64,000 nucleotides of DNA from Acinetobacter sp. ANC 4910 (GCF_004331035.1 NZ_SJNT01000006.1:124001-188000); one strand, 5' to 3'. Counted from the first letter of the stretch, positions 17,670 through 27,455 are shown. Made by a program: numbers and translations. Notes: generated from the sequence alone by a model not told the origin.

Positions 17670-18941
17670 TTGCCTTGGAAGTTTACGTTGAATGCGCCTA
17701 GACAAGGGCTATTTGCTAGCCTACTGATAATAAGTTTTGCACTTCATACCTTTTTATTGGTGATTGCAACCACTCACCAACTAAATGAAAACCGTGCGAA
17801 TCAGGGACAGTTGATGACCAGTCAGTTGGTCACAGACAGTTTATCGGAACTTGAACCTGCCAATACAGTATCACTGGCCTTATTGGTAAATCGTTACGCC
17901 ACCAATCCAAGTGTCGCCTCTATTCGAATTTTAGACGGTACGAATCAGGTTTTGGCAACAGGCGGTTTGTCCAAAACGCGTGATGGTGAAGTGTTTGTTC
18001 GCGATGCTTTACAAAATGAGAAAAAAGTCGGCACCATTGAAATTACCCTGATCAAACCTAGCATTGGTGAAATTTTACGGACTCAATGGCTGGCCATTTT
18101 ATTCTCGTTCTTTATTCACGGCTTACTCTGGTTAGGTTACCGTGCGATTGCACGCCCAAGCCGTACAGAATACTTAGCACGTATTAATAATGAATCCCGC
18201 TTAAAACACGAGATTCAGGCCTTAACTCAAGCGCTAGAGCAAGAGAAACATAATGCTGCGTTAACCATTGCTCAAGCGCAACAACAGTTCCAGAATAAAA
18301 ATAAAGCCAAAGAAATTAAACCTGTGATTTTGGATGATTGCTCGGTCGCATTAAACATTCAATATTATGATCCGAAGCAACTGCTCGATTCTGTCAATCA
18401 GACAGTGTCTGTACCATATTTCAATTTGTGCCAGATTTTCTTGAATAAAAGTATTGAGCTTGCTGTTCAGCACTATAAATTGAATCGTTCTGACATTACT
18501 ACGGTGCAACAATTCAGCGCACAAGGGGCAACCATTACCCTATCGGCTGACATGCCTGATGCCGTGCCTTGTCTGGTGATGATTAGTTCAGTGTTCCAAT
18601 TATTGTCGGAAGTTTTATATAAACGCTACCGTGAAGAAAAACGTTTCGTTTTACAAACCCGCAGTGCTATTTCTTCGTCGGTAGACGCCATGCAGTTGTC
18701 TGCCGTGCAAGCGGCTGAGCGTTTGGTTCATCAACTGTCTGCCAAAGAAAGCGCAGTGCATTTGAACAATGAATTGTTACAACACATCAGCGAGCATTAT
18801 GACTTGGTGTCTTTGCCGAATCCGACCAATGTATTGACTCGTCATGCCTTTATGGTCAACGGCATGGACAGCAGCATGGCTGAACTGGCTCAAAGTTTAA
18901 GAACAGAAATTCTCAAAGGCAAGCAATCTAAAGCCTCATAA
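17670..18941 (+). CDS. Two-pass membrane protein with cytoplasmic coiled-coil domain, unknown function
   Basis: The 423-residue product starts at a TTG (17670), the only start that keeps the first membrane helix (residues 13-36). A periplasmic segment of about 100 residues follows, containing SVASIRILDGTNQVLATGG, which looks like a small sensor fold. A second membrane helix (about residues 136-155) leads to a coiled-coil stretch (RLKHEIQALTQALEQEKHNAALTIAQAQQQFQNK, residues 171-210). The 210-residue C-terminal cytoplasmic part is unassigned. The layout resembles a sensor without an obvious kinase or cyclase domain. It is divergent from serB and convergent with ppk1. Confidence 0.6.
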   Translation: MPWKFTLNAPRQGLFASLLIISFALHTFLLVIATTHQLNENRANQGQLMTSQLVTDSLSELEPANTVSLALLVNRYATNPSVASIRILDGTNQVLATGGLSKTRDGEVFVRDALQNEKKVGTIEITLIKPSIGEILRTQWLAILFSFFIHGLLWLGYRAIARPSRTEYLARINNESRLKHEIQALTQALEQEKHNAALTIAQAQQQFQNKNKAKEIKPVILDDCSVALNIQYYDPKQLLDSVNQTVSVPYFNLCQIFLNKSIELAVQHYKLNRSDITTVQQFSAQGATITLSADMPDAVPCLVMISSVFQLLSEVLYKRYREEKRFVLQTRSAISSSVDAMQLSAVQAAERLVHQLSAKESAVHLNNELLQHISEHYDLVSLPNPTNVLTRHAFMVNGMDSSMAELAQSLRTEILKGKQSKAS

Positions 18942-18954
18942 GCTTGCTGCAAGC

Positions 18955-18984
18955 AAAAAAGCCTGACTCGTATCAGGCTTTTTT
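18955..18984. terminator. Bidirectional terminator between membrane protein gene and ppk1
   Basis: GCCTGA and TCAGGC, with A6 before and T6 after, form a compact terminator between convergent genes. Confidence 0.88.
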
Positions 18985-19000
18985 ATGCTGTCTTAAAAGA

Positions 19001-21064
19001 TTAAATTTTCTGTAGGCTTTTGCTGATTAAAAATTCTTGTGCCGAATGCGGCACTTCATCTTGAGCTACACATGCTGGAATCCACTCTCCAGTAGACTGC
19101 AACTCCCATGTACCCTTTTGATCCGACAAATAATTGAGTAAGCCATCTTGTAAAATACGCTTTTTGATTTTCGGGTCTAAAATAGGAAAGCAGGTTTCAA
19201 CACGTGAAAATAAATTACGTCCCATCCAGTCTGCGCTGGCACAGTACAGTTTCTTTTCGCCACCCTGTTCAAAATAATAGACACGGGTATGTTCCAAGAA
19301 ACGTCCCACAATGGATCGCACTCGAATATTTTCGGACATCCCCTCCAGTTGCGGAACCAAACAGCAAATTGAACGAATAATCAGTTCAATGTTCACCCCG
19401 GCCTGCGAAGCACGATATAAAGCTGCAATCAGTTGTGGCTCTGTCAGAGCATTGACTTTGATGATAATGCGCGCATTTTTCCCCGCTTGCGCGTATTGAG
19501 TTTCCTGATCAATCAACTTCAGCAATTCTGTATGCAAAGTAAAAGGTGCATGTAGCAAAGTCTTTAATTTTGCCATCTTGCCCATGCCCGTCAGCTCTTG
19601 GAACATCCGATGTACATCTTCACAAATATCAGGCTGCGTGGTCATTAAGCCATAGTCAGTATACATTTTGGCATTACCTGCATGATAATTGCCTGTGCCT
19701 AAGTGGGCATAACGTACCAATTGCTGATCTTCACGGCGCACAATCAGGATCATTTTGGCATGGGTTTTATACCCCACAATGCCATATACCACTACCGCCC
19801 CCGCTTCTTGCAAGACATTGGCCACGGTAATATTCGATTCTTCATCAAAACGTGCCCGCAGCTCAATGACCGCGGTAACTTCTTTGCCATTACGGGCAGC
19901 TTCTGCTAAGGCTTGGACAATTTCCGAATCTGGTCCACTGCGATAGAGCGTTTGCTTAATGGCCAATACATTCGGATCTTTCGCCGCTTCACGCAATAAG
20001 CTGATCACTGGTTGAAATGAATCAAAAGGATGATGCAGTAACACATCTTCTTTTTTCAAAATTTCAAAGATGGACTGTTGCTTACGAAACACCTTCGGAA
20101 TAACAGGGTTAAATACAGGATATTTCAAATCTGGGCGAGCAAAACTGGTGGTTAAGCGCGATAAATTGATGGGCCCCGAAATCGAATATAAATGCTCTTG
20201 ATCTAAATCAAATTGATTCAGCAAATAATCCGTAATTTCACGAGGGCAATCATCTTCAATTTCTAAACGTACTGCACGACCGAACCGTCGCGAAGACAAC
20301 TCATCTTTCAATGCCACCGCCAGATCATCAACATCTTCCGACAAAATTAAATCAGCATTGCGTGTCACACGAAACGCATAGCAACCTGTCGCTTTCATAC
20401 CCGGAAATAAATCACTGATATGTTGCTGAATAATGGCGGTCAGGAAAATCTGTTCTTGATGATTCCCTACCACACTCTCGGGCAAATGAATCAAACGTGG
20501 TAAAGAACGCGGCGCAGGCACAATCGCCATTTCGATTTCACGTCCAAAGGCATCTTTACCTTCTAGGCTGACAATGAAATTTAGACTTTTATTGACCAAG
20601 CGAGGAAAGGGATGTGATGGATCTAAACTGATTGGCGTCAACACAGGCTGGACTTGTTTGGCAAAATAGTTGGCAATCCACGCCTTATGCTTTTCTAAAA
20701 TATCTTGATATTGAATAAAATGAATTCCAAAGCCTTGCAGCTGCGGCAAAATGGAATGGTTGAAAATCTCGTATTGCTCTTGTACCGCCTGATGCACAAT
20801 AGTCGAAAGTTCTGACAAAACCACATCGGTTGGAATCCCATCAGGCATTCGGGTAATGGCGTTTAAATCCTGTTGCTTCATTAACCCTGCAACTCGAATT
20901 TCAAAAAACTCATCTAGATTACGGGAAAAAATAATTAGGAAGTTGAGTCGCTCTAAAATGGGTAAATCGGGATTTCTCGCCTGAGCCAGAACACGCCGAT
21001 TAAATTCAATTAATGCTAATTCTCGATTAAAATATGTTGCTGATGAATGCTGAAAATTTTTCAT
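19001..21064 (-). CDS. ppk1: Polyphosphate kinase 1
   Basis: The 687-residue enzyme reversibly polymerises the gamma-phosphate of ATP into polyphosphate. The N-terminal part begins [19 protein letters not shown]. The phospholipase-D-like catalytic core includes [21 protein letters not shown], whose His is the phosphoenzyme residue, then [22 protein letters not shown], and later [14 protein letters not shown]. Length is normal. A perfect inverted repeat CTGCAT-GTT-ATGCAG lies 50 bases upstream of the start at 21113-21127. Control by the PhoB protein encoded upstream in the window is plausible, but I saw no convincing Pho box. Confidence 0.95.
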   Translation of the reverse strand: MKNFQHSSATYFNRELALIEFNRRVLAQARNPDLPILERLNFLIIFSRNLDEFFEIRVAGLMKQQDLNAITRMPDGIPTDVVLSELSTIVHQAVQEQYEIFNHSILPQLQGFGIHFIQYQDILEKHKAWIANYFAKQVQPVLTPISLDPSHPFPRLVNKSLNFIVSLEGKDAFGREIEMAIVPAPRSLPRLIHLPESVVGNHQEQIFLTAIIQQHISDLFPGMKATGCYAFRVTRNADLILSEDVDDLAVALKDELSSRRFGRAVRLEIEDDCPREITDYLLNQFDLDQEHLYSISGPINLSRLTTSFARPDLKYPVFNPVIPKVFRKQQSIFEILKKEDVLLHHPFDSFQPVISLLREAAKDPNVLAIKQTLYRSGPDSEIVQALAEAARNGKEVTAVIELRARFDEESNITVANVLQEAGAVVVYGIVGYKTHAKMILIVRREDQQLVRYAHLGTGNYHAGNAKMYTDYGLMTTQPDICEDVHRMFQELTGMGKMAKLKTLLHAPFTLHTELLKLIDQETQYAQAGKNARIIIKVNALTEPQLIAALYRASQAGVNIELIIRSICCLVPQLEGMSENIRVRSIVGRFLEHTRVYYFEQGGEKKLYCASADWMGRNLFSRVETCFPILDPKIKKRILQDGLLNYLSDQKGTWELQSTGEWIPACVAQDEVPHSAQEFLISKSLQKI

Positions 21065-21112
21065 TTTGACTCAATATGGTTGATTTTTTAACCAACTCTT
21101 TACCCTCTGTGT

Positions 21113-21127
21113 CTGCATGTTATGCAG
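21113..21127. promoter_or_regulatory. Inverted repeat upstream of ppk1
   Basis: CTGCAT-GTT-ATGCAG is a perfect 15-bp inverted repeat 49 bases before the ppk1 start. It could be an operator, but no binding protein can be named from sequence. Confidence 0.3.
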
Positions 21128-21233
21128 TGTTTATGACGTTTTTATTACAAGCCTGAACTCAACTTAAATATATGAACTTGCTGTTTGTTTTATCAACACT
21201 TGATCAAATTTTTATTAGAAAAATCCACTGATT

Positions 21234-22208
21234 TCATTCAGATTTTCGAGCGTCTAACTCTGATTCAGCAACCGATTCATGCTGTCGACTTGCCCAATAG
21301 GTCGCCAAAATCGGTCCTGAAATATTATGCCATAAACTAAAAATTGCACTGGGTAAGGCGGTTAATGGTGCTGTCGCAAAATGTACTGCGGCTAAGGCCA
21401 CACCCAAACCTGAGTTTTGCATTCCAACTTCAATCGCTACCGCCTTACTGTCTGCATAATTTAAATGAAATAAACGGCTGCACCCAAATCCCAACAGATA
21501 TCCTAGGCCATTATGTAATGCCACCACCAGAAATATAAGCAAGCCTGAATGGAGTAGCTGCGCTTTACTGCCACCAATAATGGCCGCCACAATCAACACG
21601 ATAGCCAACACCGAAATGAGGGGCATTACGGTGATGTACTGCTGAATCTGTTGTTTCAATAAACGTCGTAAAATTAAGCCCACCACAATCGGCAACAGCA
21701 CCACCTGTAAAATAGAGCTCAGCATGGACCACGCATTAATTTCAATCCATTGACTCGCAAGTAGATAGAAAATAAATGGGGTAAGTATTGGAGCCAATAA
21801 GGTCGAAACCGCAGTGCAAGCGACAGACAATGCTGTATTGCCCTTGGCCATATAAGTAATGACATTCGAAGCGGTTCCCCCGGGACAACAACCGACTAAA
21901 ATCACCCCGACGGCCAATTCAGCAGGTAATTGAAAGATCAGACACAGGACATAAGCCAACAACGGCATCACCACAAATTGTGCCATCACACCAATACAGA
22001 CTGCTTTCGGCGTTTGTGCTATGGCTTTAAAGTCCGCCAGCTGCATGGTCATTCCCATGCCCAGCATAATAATCCCGAGCATCCACGGGATATAGGCTTT
22101 TAACCAGACAAAAGCTTCAGGCAGAATCAACGCGATCCCTGCAAACAGAACCACCCACAAAGCAAAGGTTTTCTGAATCCAATGGCTCAATTGCAATAAT
22201 ACAGACAT
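21234..22208 (-). CDS. Bile acid:sodium symporter (BASS) family transporter
   Basis: The 324-residue integral membrane protein has about ten hydrophobic segments. The family signature GVILVGCCPGGTASNVITYMAKGNTALSVACTAVSTLLAP around residues 100-140 contains the crossover motif of sodium-coupled BASS/ASBT transporters. Near residue 245 there is AIEVGMQNSGLGVALA, the second conserved region. Bacterial members transport sodium-coupled organic anions such as pantoate, pyruvate or bile acids. The substrate is unclear. It lies downstream of pncA in the same direction with a 54-base gap, which could link it to nicotinate-type substrates, although that is speculative. Confidence 0.87.
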   Translation of the reverse strand: MSVLLQLSHWIQKTFALWVVLFAGIALILPEAFVWLKAYIPWMLGIIMLGMGMTMQLADFKAIAQTPKAVCIGVMAQFVVMPLLAYVLCLIFQLPAELAVGVILVGCCPGGTASNVITYMAKGNTALSVACTAVSTLLAPILTPFIFYLLASQWIEINAWSMLSSILQVVLLPIVVGLILRRLLKQQIQQYITVMPLISVLAIVLIVAAIIGGSKAQLLHSGLLIFLVVALHNGLGYLLGFGCSRLFHLNYADSKAVAIEVGMQNSGLGVALAAVHFATAPLTALPSAIFSLWHNISGPILATYWASRQHESVAESELDARKSE

Positions 22209-22262
22209 CGTCAGTCCTCAATGGGGAATCAAACTAAAAAAGGTAAAAGGAGATAACACCCA

Positions 22263-22907
22263 TTATGCCGTCATGGTCGCAACAATATCTTTGATGTAGA
22301 TGCGTTGTACACCAGCAGCCAGCATATCTTGCCAAGCATGTTGCAAAGAACCATTCAAATCAATCGCTTTGGTTGCATCGGCAATCACATAGGTTTTAAA
22401 ACCTAAACGACAGGCATCTATTGCTGTCCATGCCACACAGAAATCGGTCGCAATGCCCACAATATAGATGGTGTCTATGCCACGTGCATTTAAATAGCCA
22501 GCTAAACCTGTGGTAGTTTTTCGGTCTGCCTCCATAAATGCCGAATAACTATCGATATTTACATGCATGCCTTTACGAATAATCAATTGGGCTTGGGGTA
22601 AGGCTAAATCAGGATGAAAATCGGCATCATAGCTGCCTTGTACACAATGTGCTGGCCAGAGCACCTGTGTGCCATAAGGCAGTTCAATTTGATCAAAGGC
22701 TTGTTTGCCCACATGATTGTCTGCAAATGAAATATGCTGTGCGGGATGCCAGTCTTGGGTCAGAATAATCTGCTCAAAATAATCCCCCAATTGATTTATT
22801 TTGGGAATAATTTGGTCGGCATGGGCAACTGCAAGATTTCCTCCCGGGGTAAAACCATTTTGTACATCCACCACAATCAACGCTTTTTTGTTTTGTATCT
22901 GTTGCAT
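22263..22907 (-). CDS. pncA: Nicotinamidase
   Basis: I use the ATG at 22907, which gives 214 residues and puts the KKALIVVDVQNGF motif at the N-terminus as in other PncA proteins. The catalytic Asp is in VVDVQNGFTPGG, the Lys in RKGMHVNIDSYSAF and the Cys in GIATDFCVAWTA. The metal ligands lie in the region around DWHPAQHISF. It hydrolyses nicotinamide to nicotinate, the substrate of PncB. A longer start at 22955 lacks a ribosome-binding site. The BASS transporter gene follows in the same direction. Confidence 0.92.
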   Translation of the reverse strand: MQQIQNKKALIVVDVQNGFTPGGNLAVAHADQIIPKINQLGDYFEQIILTQDWHPAQHISFADNHVGKQAFDQIELPYGTQVLWPAHCVQGSYDADFHPDLALPQAQLIIRKGMHVNIDSYSAFMEADRKTTTGLAGYLNARGIDTIYIVGIATDFCVAWTAIDACRLGFKTYVIADATKAIDLNGSLQHAWQDMLAAGVQRIYIKDIVATMTA

Positions 22908-23037
22908 GTCCGTTTCATTCACTGTTCTTATTGATTGTTCGCTAGCATATAACAAAAGTCTAAGAATGTAGTAAGCGCATCCGTCTCACTGGCTTGATCT
23001 ACAGCAATTCCTGCTGTTGCCGATTGTTTATTCCCCA

Positions 23038-23065
23038 TAAAAATAGCCCGTAAATACGGGCTATT
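23038..23065 (-). terminator. Terminator after MhpT-like gene
   Basis: AATAGCCCGT-AAAT-ACGGGCTATT is a perfect 10-bp stem. Read leftward it ends in a T-rich run, so it terminates the leftward MFS gene transcript. Confidence 0.85.
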
Positions 23066-23082
23066 CATAGACTATCCGCTGT

Positions 23083-24297
23083 TTAAACGGTGACTTTCTG
23101 TAGACGTTGAACCAAAATTAACATTAATACAGCAGAAATCACAATACAAGGAATTGCCGCTGAAACCACGCCAGTCGCACCAAAACCTGCTGCTAAAAGC
23201 TGTCCCGCAATGGTGGGACCCAACATCGCCCCAATACGCCCAACAGCCGAAGCCATACCCACACCCGTACCACGCAGTTCAGTCGGATAGACAATACTCC
23301 CAAATGCATAGAGCACGCCCTGACAACCAATCACAAAAGCCCCGACAAGTGCAGATGCCAAATACATTTGAGTCAGTGAAGCCGCAGTATTTAAGGCAAA
23401 TAAACCCGCCAAAATTCCGCCATACATCAACACAATCACATAGGTTTTTTTCCAACGATCTGTCAGCATGCCCAAAATCACCGTGCCCACTGTAGCACTG
23501 AGCATGAAGTAGAATTGTGCCGTACTGCCCTCTTTACGTGAGAAACCAAGCTCCATAAATAACGAGGGCAACCAGCTCAGCATGATATAAACCACCATCA
23601 GGGTGAAGAAATAACTGAACCAAATTAAGCCCGTACGCATTAAGTTATGGCGATTAAACAGATCCCGAAAAGAGACTTTCTGCTCGATCTCAGCGGTTTC
23701 AACACGTGTTTGGGCTTTTAAGAATTCACGTGATTCAGGCAAGAACTTGATCATTATCGGCAGCACAATAATAGGTAACAAGCCGCCCAGATAAAAAATA
23801 TTTTTCCAGTTCGAACCAAAATCTAAACTGGCAATATAGGACAGAATGGCAGCTCCAACAGGCATACCACAATACATTAACCCTACCGCTTGCCCACGCT
23901 TTGCAGGAGTAACCGCTTCCGATGCTAGCGTAATTAACAATGGCATCGCAGCACCTAAGCCCGCGCCAGCCAAAAAGCGCACCAGCAATAAACTGTAAAA
24001 ACTATTTACCCAGACGGTACATAAAGTGAATACTGCAAATATAGCAACAGACCAAACCAAGACTGTTTTACGCCCGATACGGTCTGCAAAACGTCCACCC
24101 ACCAATGCCCCAGGTAATAAGCCTAAAATCCCTGCGCTGAAAAATACGCCCAGTTGGGAACTATTTAATTCAAAATGTTCTCGAATGCCTGCGGCGGCTA
24201 TACCCGCAGCCTGAATATCTAAACCTTCAATCACCGCAATCAAAAAACAAATGGCGACCGTAATCACGGAGTGCCTACGTGCTGACAATGTATTCAT
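23083..24297 (-). CDS. mhpT: MFS transporter, aromatic acid:H+ symporter family (MhpT-like)
   Basis: The 404-residue protein has twelve membrane segments. The opening CFLIAVIEGLDIQAAGIAAAGI carries the charged residue in the first helix typical of AAHS transporters. GLLPGALVGGRFADRIGRKTVL is the loop 2-3 signature. The sequence is closest in pattern to MhpT, the 3-(3-hydroxyphenyl)propionate importer. No mhp catabolic genes are nearby, so the substrate is not proven. A pseudogene or frameshifted small gene and the dapA operon lie upstream. Confidence 0.8.
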   Translation of the reverse strand: MNTLSARRHSVITVAICFLIAVIEGLDIQAAGIAAAGIREHFELNSSQLGVFFSAGILGLLPGALVGGRFADRIGRKTVLVWSVAIFAVFTLCTVWVNSFYSLLLVRFLAGAGLGAAMPLLITLASEAVTPAKRGQAVGLMYCGMPVGAAILSYIASLDFGSNWKNIFYLGGLLPIIVLPIMIKFLPESREFLKAQTRVETAEIEQKVSFRDLFNRHNLMRTGLIWFSYFFTLMVVYIMLSWLPSLFMELGFSRKEGSTAQFYFMLSATVGTVILGMLTDRWKKTYVIVLMYGGILAGLFALNTAASLTQMYLASALVGAFVIGCQGVLYAFGSIVYPTELRGTGVGMASAVGRIGAMLGPTIAGQLLAAGFGATGVVSAAIPCIVISAVLMLILVQRLQKVTV

Positions 24298-24660
24298 CTC
24301 AAATCCTTGTTTAAACCGCGTCCAAAATGAAGCTCATCATCCGTGAAGCAGAAATTTAAATTAACTCACCTTAAGTGGAAGATTTTTGGTGTTTTTTTAT
24401 AAATTATGAGATAAATCACATTTTCGTTGCCGAGCATAAATAGTCTTAAAAACAATTAATCAGAAATAAATTTGACTAAAACAGTCAACAATTCAATTGA
24501 ACTTGAACGACTTAGCCGTTCATCAAATTACACTGCAATCCATCAGTTATTGTTCAAATCAATAATTGACGGCACATTTTTAGAATGAGGTCTCCAATTT
24601 TCTTGCCTATGACCTAGAGCTATAAGCTCTTTATTAAGTTCTATAAGCTCTTAATCTTAT
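24298..24660. other. Intergenic region left of the frameshifted small gene
   Basis: The 363 bases carry the promoter of the MhpT-like gene at the left. Near the right they carry two direct copies of CTATAAGCTCT (about 24620 and 24641), one of which closes a small hairpin AGAGCT-ATA-AGCTCT. That hairpin could end the leftward small gene. No other gene is visible. Confidence 0.35.
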
Positions 24661-24812
24661 TTATTTTTCTGAATTAAATTTATTGATCTGTGTCCTTTTC
24701 TGGCATTCTAAAGCGCGAGAGATATCCTCTGGCGATAAATTATTTTTCACTTTTTTAAAGTTTTGAGTTGCTTTGACTAAAGCATATTGTTCTTCATCGT
24801 TTGTTCAGTCAT
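24661..24812 (-). pseudogene. Small protein gene with a one-base frameshift
   Basis: The leftward frame starting at the ATG at 24812 reads MTEQT and then hits a stop. The second frame continues immediately with DEEQYALVKATQNFKKVKNN and LSPEDISRALECQKRTQINK, to a stop at 24661-24663. The total of 152 bases equals 51 codons minus one base, so adding a single base in the fifth codon restores an intact protein of 50 residues. The downstream sequence is amphipathic and lysine-rich, looks coding, and has no match that I recognise. It is divergent from dapA. Confidence 0.5.
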
Positions 24813-24935
24813 AATTTGCGTAAGCATTATTCAATTCGACACACTCTAATTGAACCTGCTATAAATCAAAATGCGCACCCATCCAACCTCATGTTTTTCA
24901 CTTCACTGGATGGAAAAATAGGATATTTTTTTAAA

Positions 24936-25835
24936 ATGACTCAGCAAGCACAGATCATTCAAGGCTCAATAGTCGCAATCGTCACCCCAATGTTTGAAGA
25001 TGGCAGCGTAGATTGGAAAGGTCTTGAGAAGCTCGTTGAGTGGCACATAGAACAGGGAACAAACAGTATTGTTGCAGTTGGAACAACTGGTGAAGCGTCT
25101 ACATTAAGCATGGCTGAACATACACAAGTGATTAAAGAAGTCGTTCGTGTAGCCAACAAACGTATTCCAATTATTGCTGGTACTGGTGCAAACTCAACGC
25201 GCGAAGCAATTGAACTTACAAAAGAAGCAAAACGACTCGGTGCTGATGCAGCCCTATTGGTCACACCATATTACAATAAACCGACACAAGAAGGCTTATA
25301 TCAGCATTACAAAGCAATTGCTGAAGCTGTTGATTTACCTCAAATTCTGTATAACGTACCAGGCCGTACAGGCGTAGACATGGCAAATGAAACTGTCATT
25401 CGTCTGGCTGATATTCCGCAAATTATCGGCATTAAAGATGCAACTGGTGATGTTCCGCGTGGTCAAGCTTTACTTGAAGGTCTTCGTGGTAAAGACATGG
25501 TGGTTTATTCAGGTGATGATGCAACCGCTTACCAGTTAATTGAACATGGTGCGAAAGGTAATATTTCGGTCACTGCGAATGTTGCGCCTAAGCAAATGAG
25601 TGAAGTATGTGCGGCTGCCATTGCGGGCGATGCTGCACGTGCACAAGAATTAAATACTCAAGTTGCAAATTTACACAATATTCTATTTTGTGAATCGAAC
25701 CCAATTCCTGTGAAATGGGCACTACACGAAATGGGCTTAATTGGTACAGGCGTACGCTTACCATTAACACCTCTTGCAGAACAATACCGCGCACCGCTTC
25801 GTGAAGCATTGGTGGCGGCAGGTATAATCAAATAA
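24936..25835 (+). CDS. dapA: 4-hydroxy-tetrahydrodipicolinate synthase
   Basis: I use the ATG at 24936 (MTQQ...), giving 299 residues, because the upstream in-frame extension is not conserved-looking. The enzyme condenses pyruvate and aspartate semialdehyde, the first committed step of lysine and diaminopimelate synthesis. The motifs are VAVGTTGEASTLS, then ALLVTPYYNKPTQEG with the active-site tyrosine region, LYNVPGRTGVDM, and IGIKDATGDVPR with the Schiff-base Lys. It is followed by bamC after 13 bases and then purC, the order known from other gammaproteobacteria. Confidence 0.96.
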   Translation: MTQQAQIIQGSIVAIVTPMFEDGSVDWKGLEKLVEWHIEQGTNSIVAVGTTGEASTLSMAEHTQVIKEVVRVANKRIPIIAGTGANSTREAIELTKEAKRLGADAALLVTPYYNKPTQEGLYQHYKAIAEAVDLPQILYNVPGRTGVDMANETVIRLADIPQIIGIKDATGDVPRGQALLEGLRGKDMVVYSGDDATAYQLIEHGAKGNISVTANVAPKQMSEVCAAAIAGDAARAQELNTQVANLHNILFCESNPIPVKWALHEMGLIGTGVRLPLTPLAEQYRAPLREALVAAGIIK

Positions 25836-25848
25836 AGAGCACTACATT

Positions 25849-26454
25849 ATGCAGTTACGTTTAGGTTTAACCCTTGCACTTTCAGTATTGAGTTTAGCGG
25901 GTTGTAGTTCCCTTGCGGTTAGCAACAAATCTTTGAGCTATAAAGAGACAGCAACCCTCGAACCGCTTCAATATCCTGAAGGATCAATGGTTCGTCCAGT
26001 AACGCCACTGTATCCAGCACCAACGGTTGAACCTTTAGCGATTCAACATGCACCCAAGCTCGAAAATAGCAAAGGCAACCGTTTTGCTTTACCTCGTCCA
26101 GACGTTGCTACACCAAATAGCGCAGCAACTGCTGCTGAACAAAGCACTGCGATAGGTCGTCCTCAATTACTAACTGATGGAAATCAAAATCCATTACTCA
26201 AAATTGATGGAAATTCTGATACAATTTGGCAATATACACTTGCCACACTCAGCAGCATGAACCAGAACATTGTGGGTCAAAGTAAAAACCGTTACGAAGT
26301 AACGCTTAAAATTGATCAGCAGATCTATGTACTTCGACTCACTTCCGCCGGTTCAAGTCATAATTTGGCAGTGTTTAATGCCGATAATAGCTTTGCAGAT
26401 CAACAAAAAGCTGCAGAACTGTTAACCCAGATTTACCAAAACTGGCCGGCCTAG
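25849..26454 (+). CDS. bamC: BamC-like outer-membrane assembly lipoprotein (NlpB family)
   Basis: The 201-residue product begins with a lipoprotein signal ending in LSLAGC at residues 14-19. Its middle contains the KPPLI-type region found in NlpB/BamC, here a Pro-rich stretch (PEGSMVRPVTPLYPAPTVEP). The C-terminal folded part (residues 110-201) carries IWQYTLATLSSMNQNIVGQSKNRYEVTL and ends in a domain like the BamC helix-grip. The protein is shorter than E. coli BamC, which has two such domains, so one appears to be missing. The dapA-bamC arrangement supports the assignment. It lies 13 bases after dapA. Confidence 0.7.
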   Translation: MQLRLGLTLALSVLSLAGCSSLAVSNKSLSYKETATLEPLQYPEGSMVRPVTPLYPAPTVEPLAIQHAPKLENSKGNRFALPRPDVATPNSAATAAEQSTAIGRPQLLTDGNQNPLLKIDGNSDTIWQYTLATLSSMNQNIVGQSKNRYEVTLKIDQQIYVLRLTSAGSSHNLAVFNADNSFADQQKAAELLTQIYQNWPA

Positions 26455-26491
26455 ATCACACTAGGCATTTTTTTTTGCAAAAGGTTCCCCC

Positions 26492-27211
26492 ATGTTAAAA
26501 CAAACCTTGCTCTATACTGGTAAAGCGAAATCTGTGTATGAAACAGATAGTCAAGACCACCTGATTTTAGTATTTCGTGATGATGCCTCTGCGTTCAATG
26601 GCGAAAAAATCGAACAACTAGATCGTAAAGGCAAGGTGAACAACCGTTTTAACGCCTTTATCATGGAGCAACTGGCTGCTGCTGGCATTGAAACTCACTT
26701 TGAAAAATTACTTTCTCCAACCGAAGTGTTGGTGAAAAAATTAGACATGATTCCTGTGGAATGTGTCATTCGTAATTATGCAGCAGGTTCACTCTGCCGT
26801 CGCTTAGGCGTTGAAGAGGGTAAAGAACTTACACCTCCAACTTTCGAATTGTTCTTCAAAGATGATGCGCTTGGCGATCCAATGGTAAATGAATCTCAAG
26901 CCATTGCTTTAGGTTGGGCAAATGCTGCACAACTCGAAAAAATGAAAGAGCTTACTTACCAAGTGAACGATGTGCTTAAAGCATTGTTCGACAAAGGCAA
27001 CATGATTTTGGTTGACTTCAAACTTGAGTTTGGTGTGTTCCATGACCGTATTGTATTGGGTGATGAATTCTCTCCAGACGGTTGCCGTCTATGGGATAAA
27101 GACACCAAGAAAAAACTTGATAAAGACCGTTTCCGCCAAGGTTTAGGTGGTGTGGTTGAAGCTTATGAAGAAGTTGCTGCACGTATTGGCATCAACCTTT
27201 CAGACATCTAA
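26492..27211 (+). CDS. purC: SAICAR synthetase
   Basis: The 239-residue enzyme joins aspartate to CAIR in purine synthesis. The motifs are [14 protein letters not shown] near the N-terminus (ATP-binding K/S), [45 protein letters not shown] and [11 protein letters not shown], followed by [14 protein letters not shown]. It matches PurC in full length. It lies 37 bases after bamC in the same direction and ends with a strong terminator. Confidence 0.97.
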   Translation: MLKQTLLYTGKAKSVYETDSQDHLILVFRDDASAFNGEKIEQLDRKGKVNNRFNAFIMEQLAAAGIETHFEKLLSPTEVLVKKLDMIPVECVIRNYAAGSLCRRLGVEEGKELTPPTFELFFKDDALGDPMVNESQAIALGWANAAQLEKMKELTYQVNDVLKALFDKGNMILVDFKLEFGVFHDRIVLGDEFSPDGCRLWDKDTKKKLDKDRFRQGLGGVVEAYEEVAARIGINLSDI

Positions 27212-27232
27212 TTTGGTCTGAAGCTTTGAACT

Positions 27233-27262
27233 AAAAAACCGAGCCGATAGGCTCGGTTTTTT
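27233..27262 (+). terminator. Terminator after purC
   Basis: ACCGAGCC-GATA-GGCTCGGT, with A6 before and T6 after, is a Rho-independent terminator. Confidence 0.93.
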
Positions 27263-27341
27263 ATGTTTGTAGGAATTGAATGGCGCTGTATTTAATAACT
27301 CCCACAAGAAAACCTGTTCACATGCTGGTATCACTTACTTA

Positions 27342-27446
27342 TTATAAAAATTCATTCGAGTGACCAATCAATCGCTTTATATCTGCAACCGTAATGGTGT
27401 GACACTCAATAACCTCTGGTACAGTCACAATCACCTCGTCAAAATG
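27342..27446 (-). pseudogene. Possible Lrp/AsnC regulator remnant
   Basis: A 34-residue open stretch between stops reads HFDEVIVTVPEVIECHTIT and then VADIKRLIGHSNEFL. The part FDEVIVTVPEVIECHTIT resembles the ligand-binding domain of AsnC/Lrp proteins, where a pattern like F...V...P.V.ECH.VTG is standard. The remainder does not align further. It faces a LysE-type exporter remnant, the natural partner of Lrp-type regulators. The identification is weak because the piece is short. Confidence 0.3.
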
Positions 27447-27455
27447 TTATAAACA

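Noticed and set aside
21065..21233. Pho box upstream of ppk1
   Set aside because: A CGTCATAAAC stretch on the leftward strand resembles one PhoB half-site, but the repeat 11 bp later is poor, so I do not claim a Pho box.
24801..24935. N-terminal extension of dapA starting at 24801
   Set aside because: The extra 45 residues do not resemble the family, and the ATG at 24936 gives the normal length.
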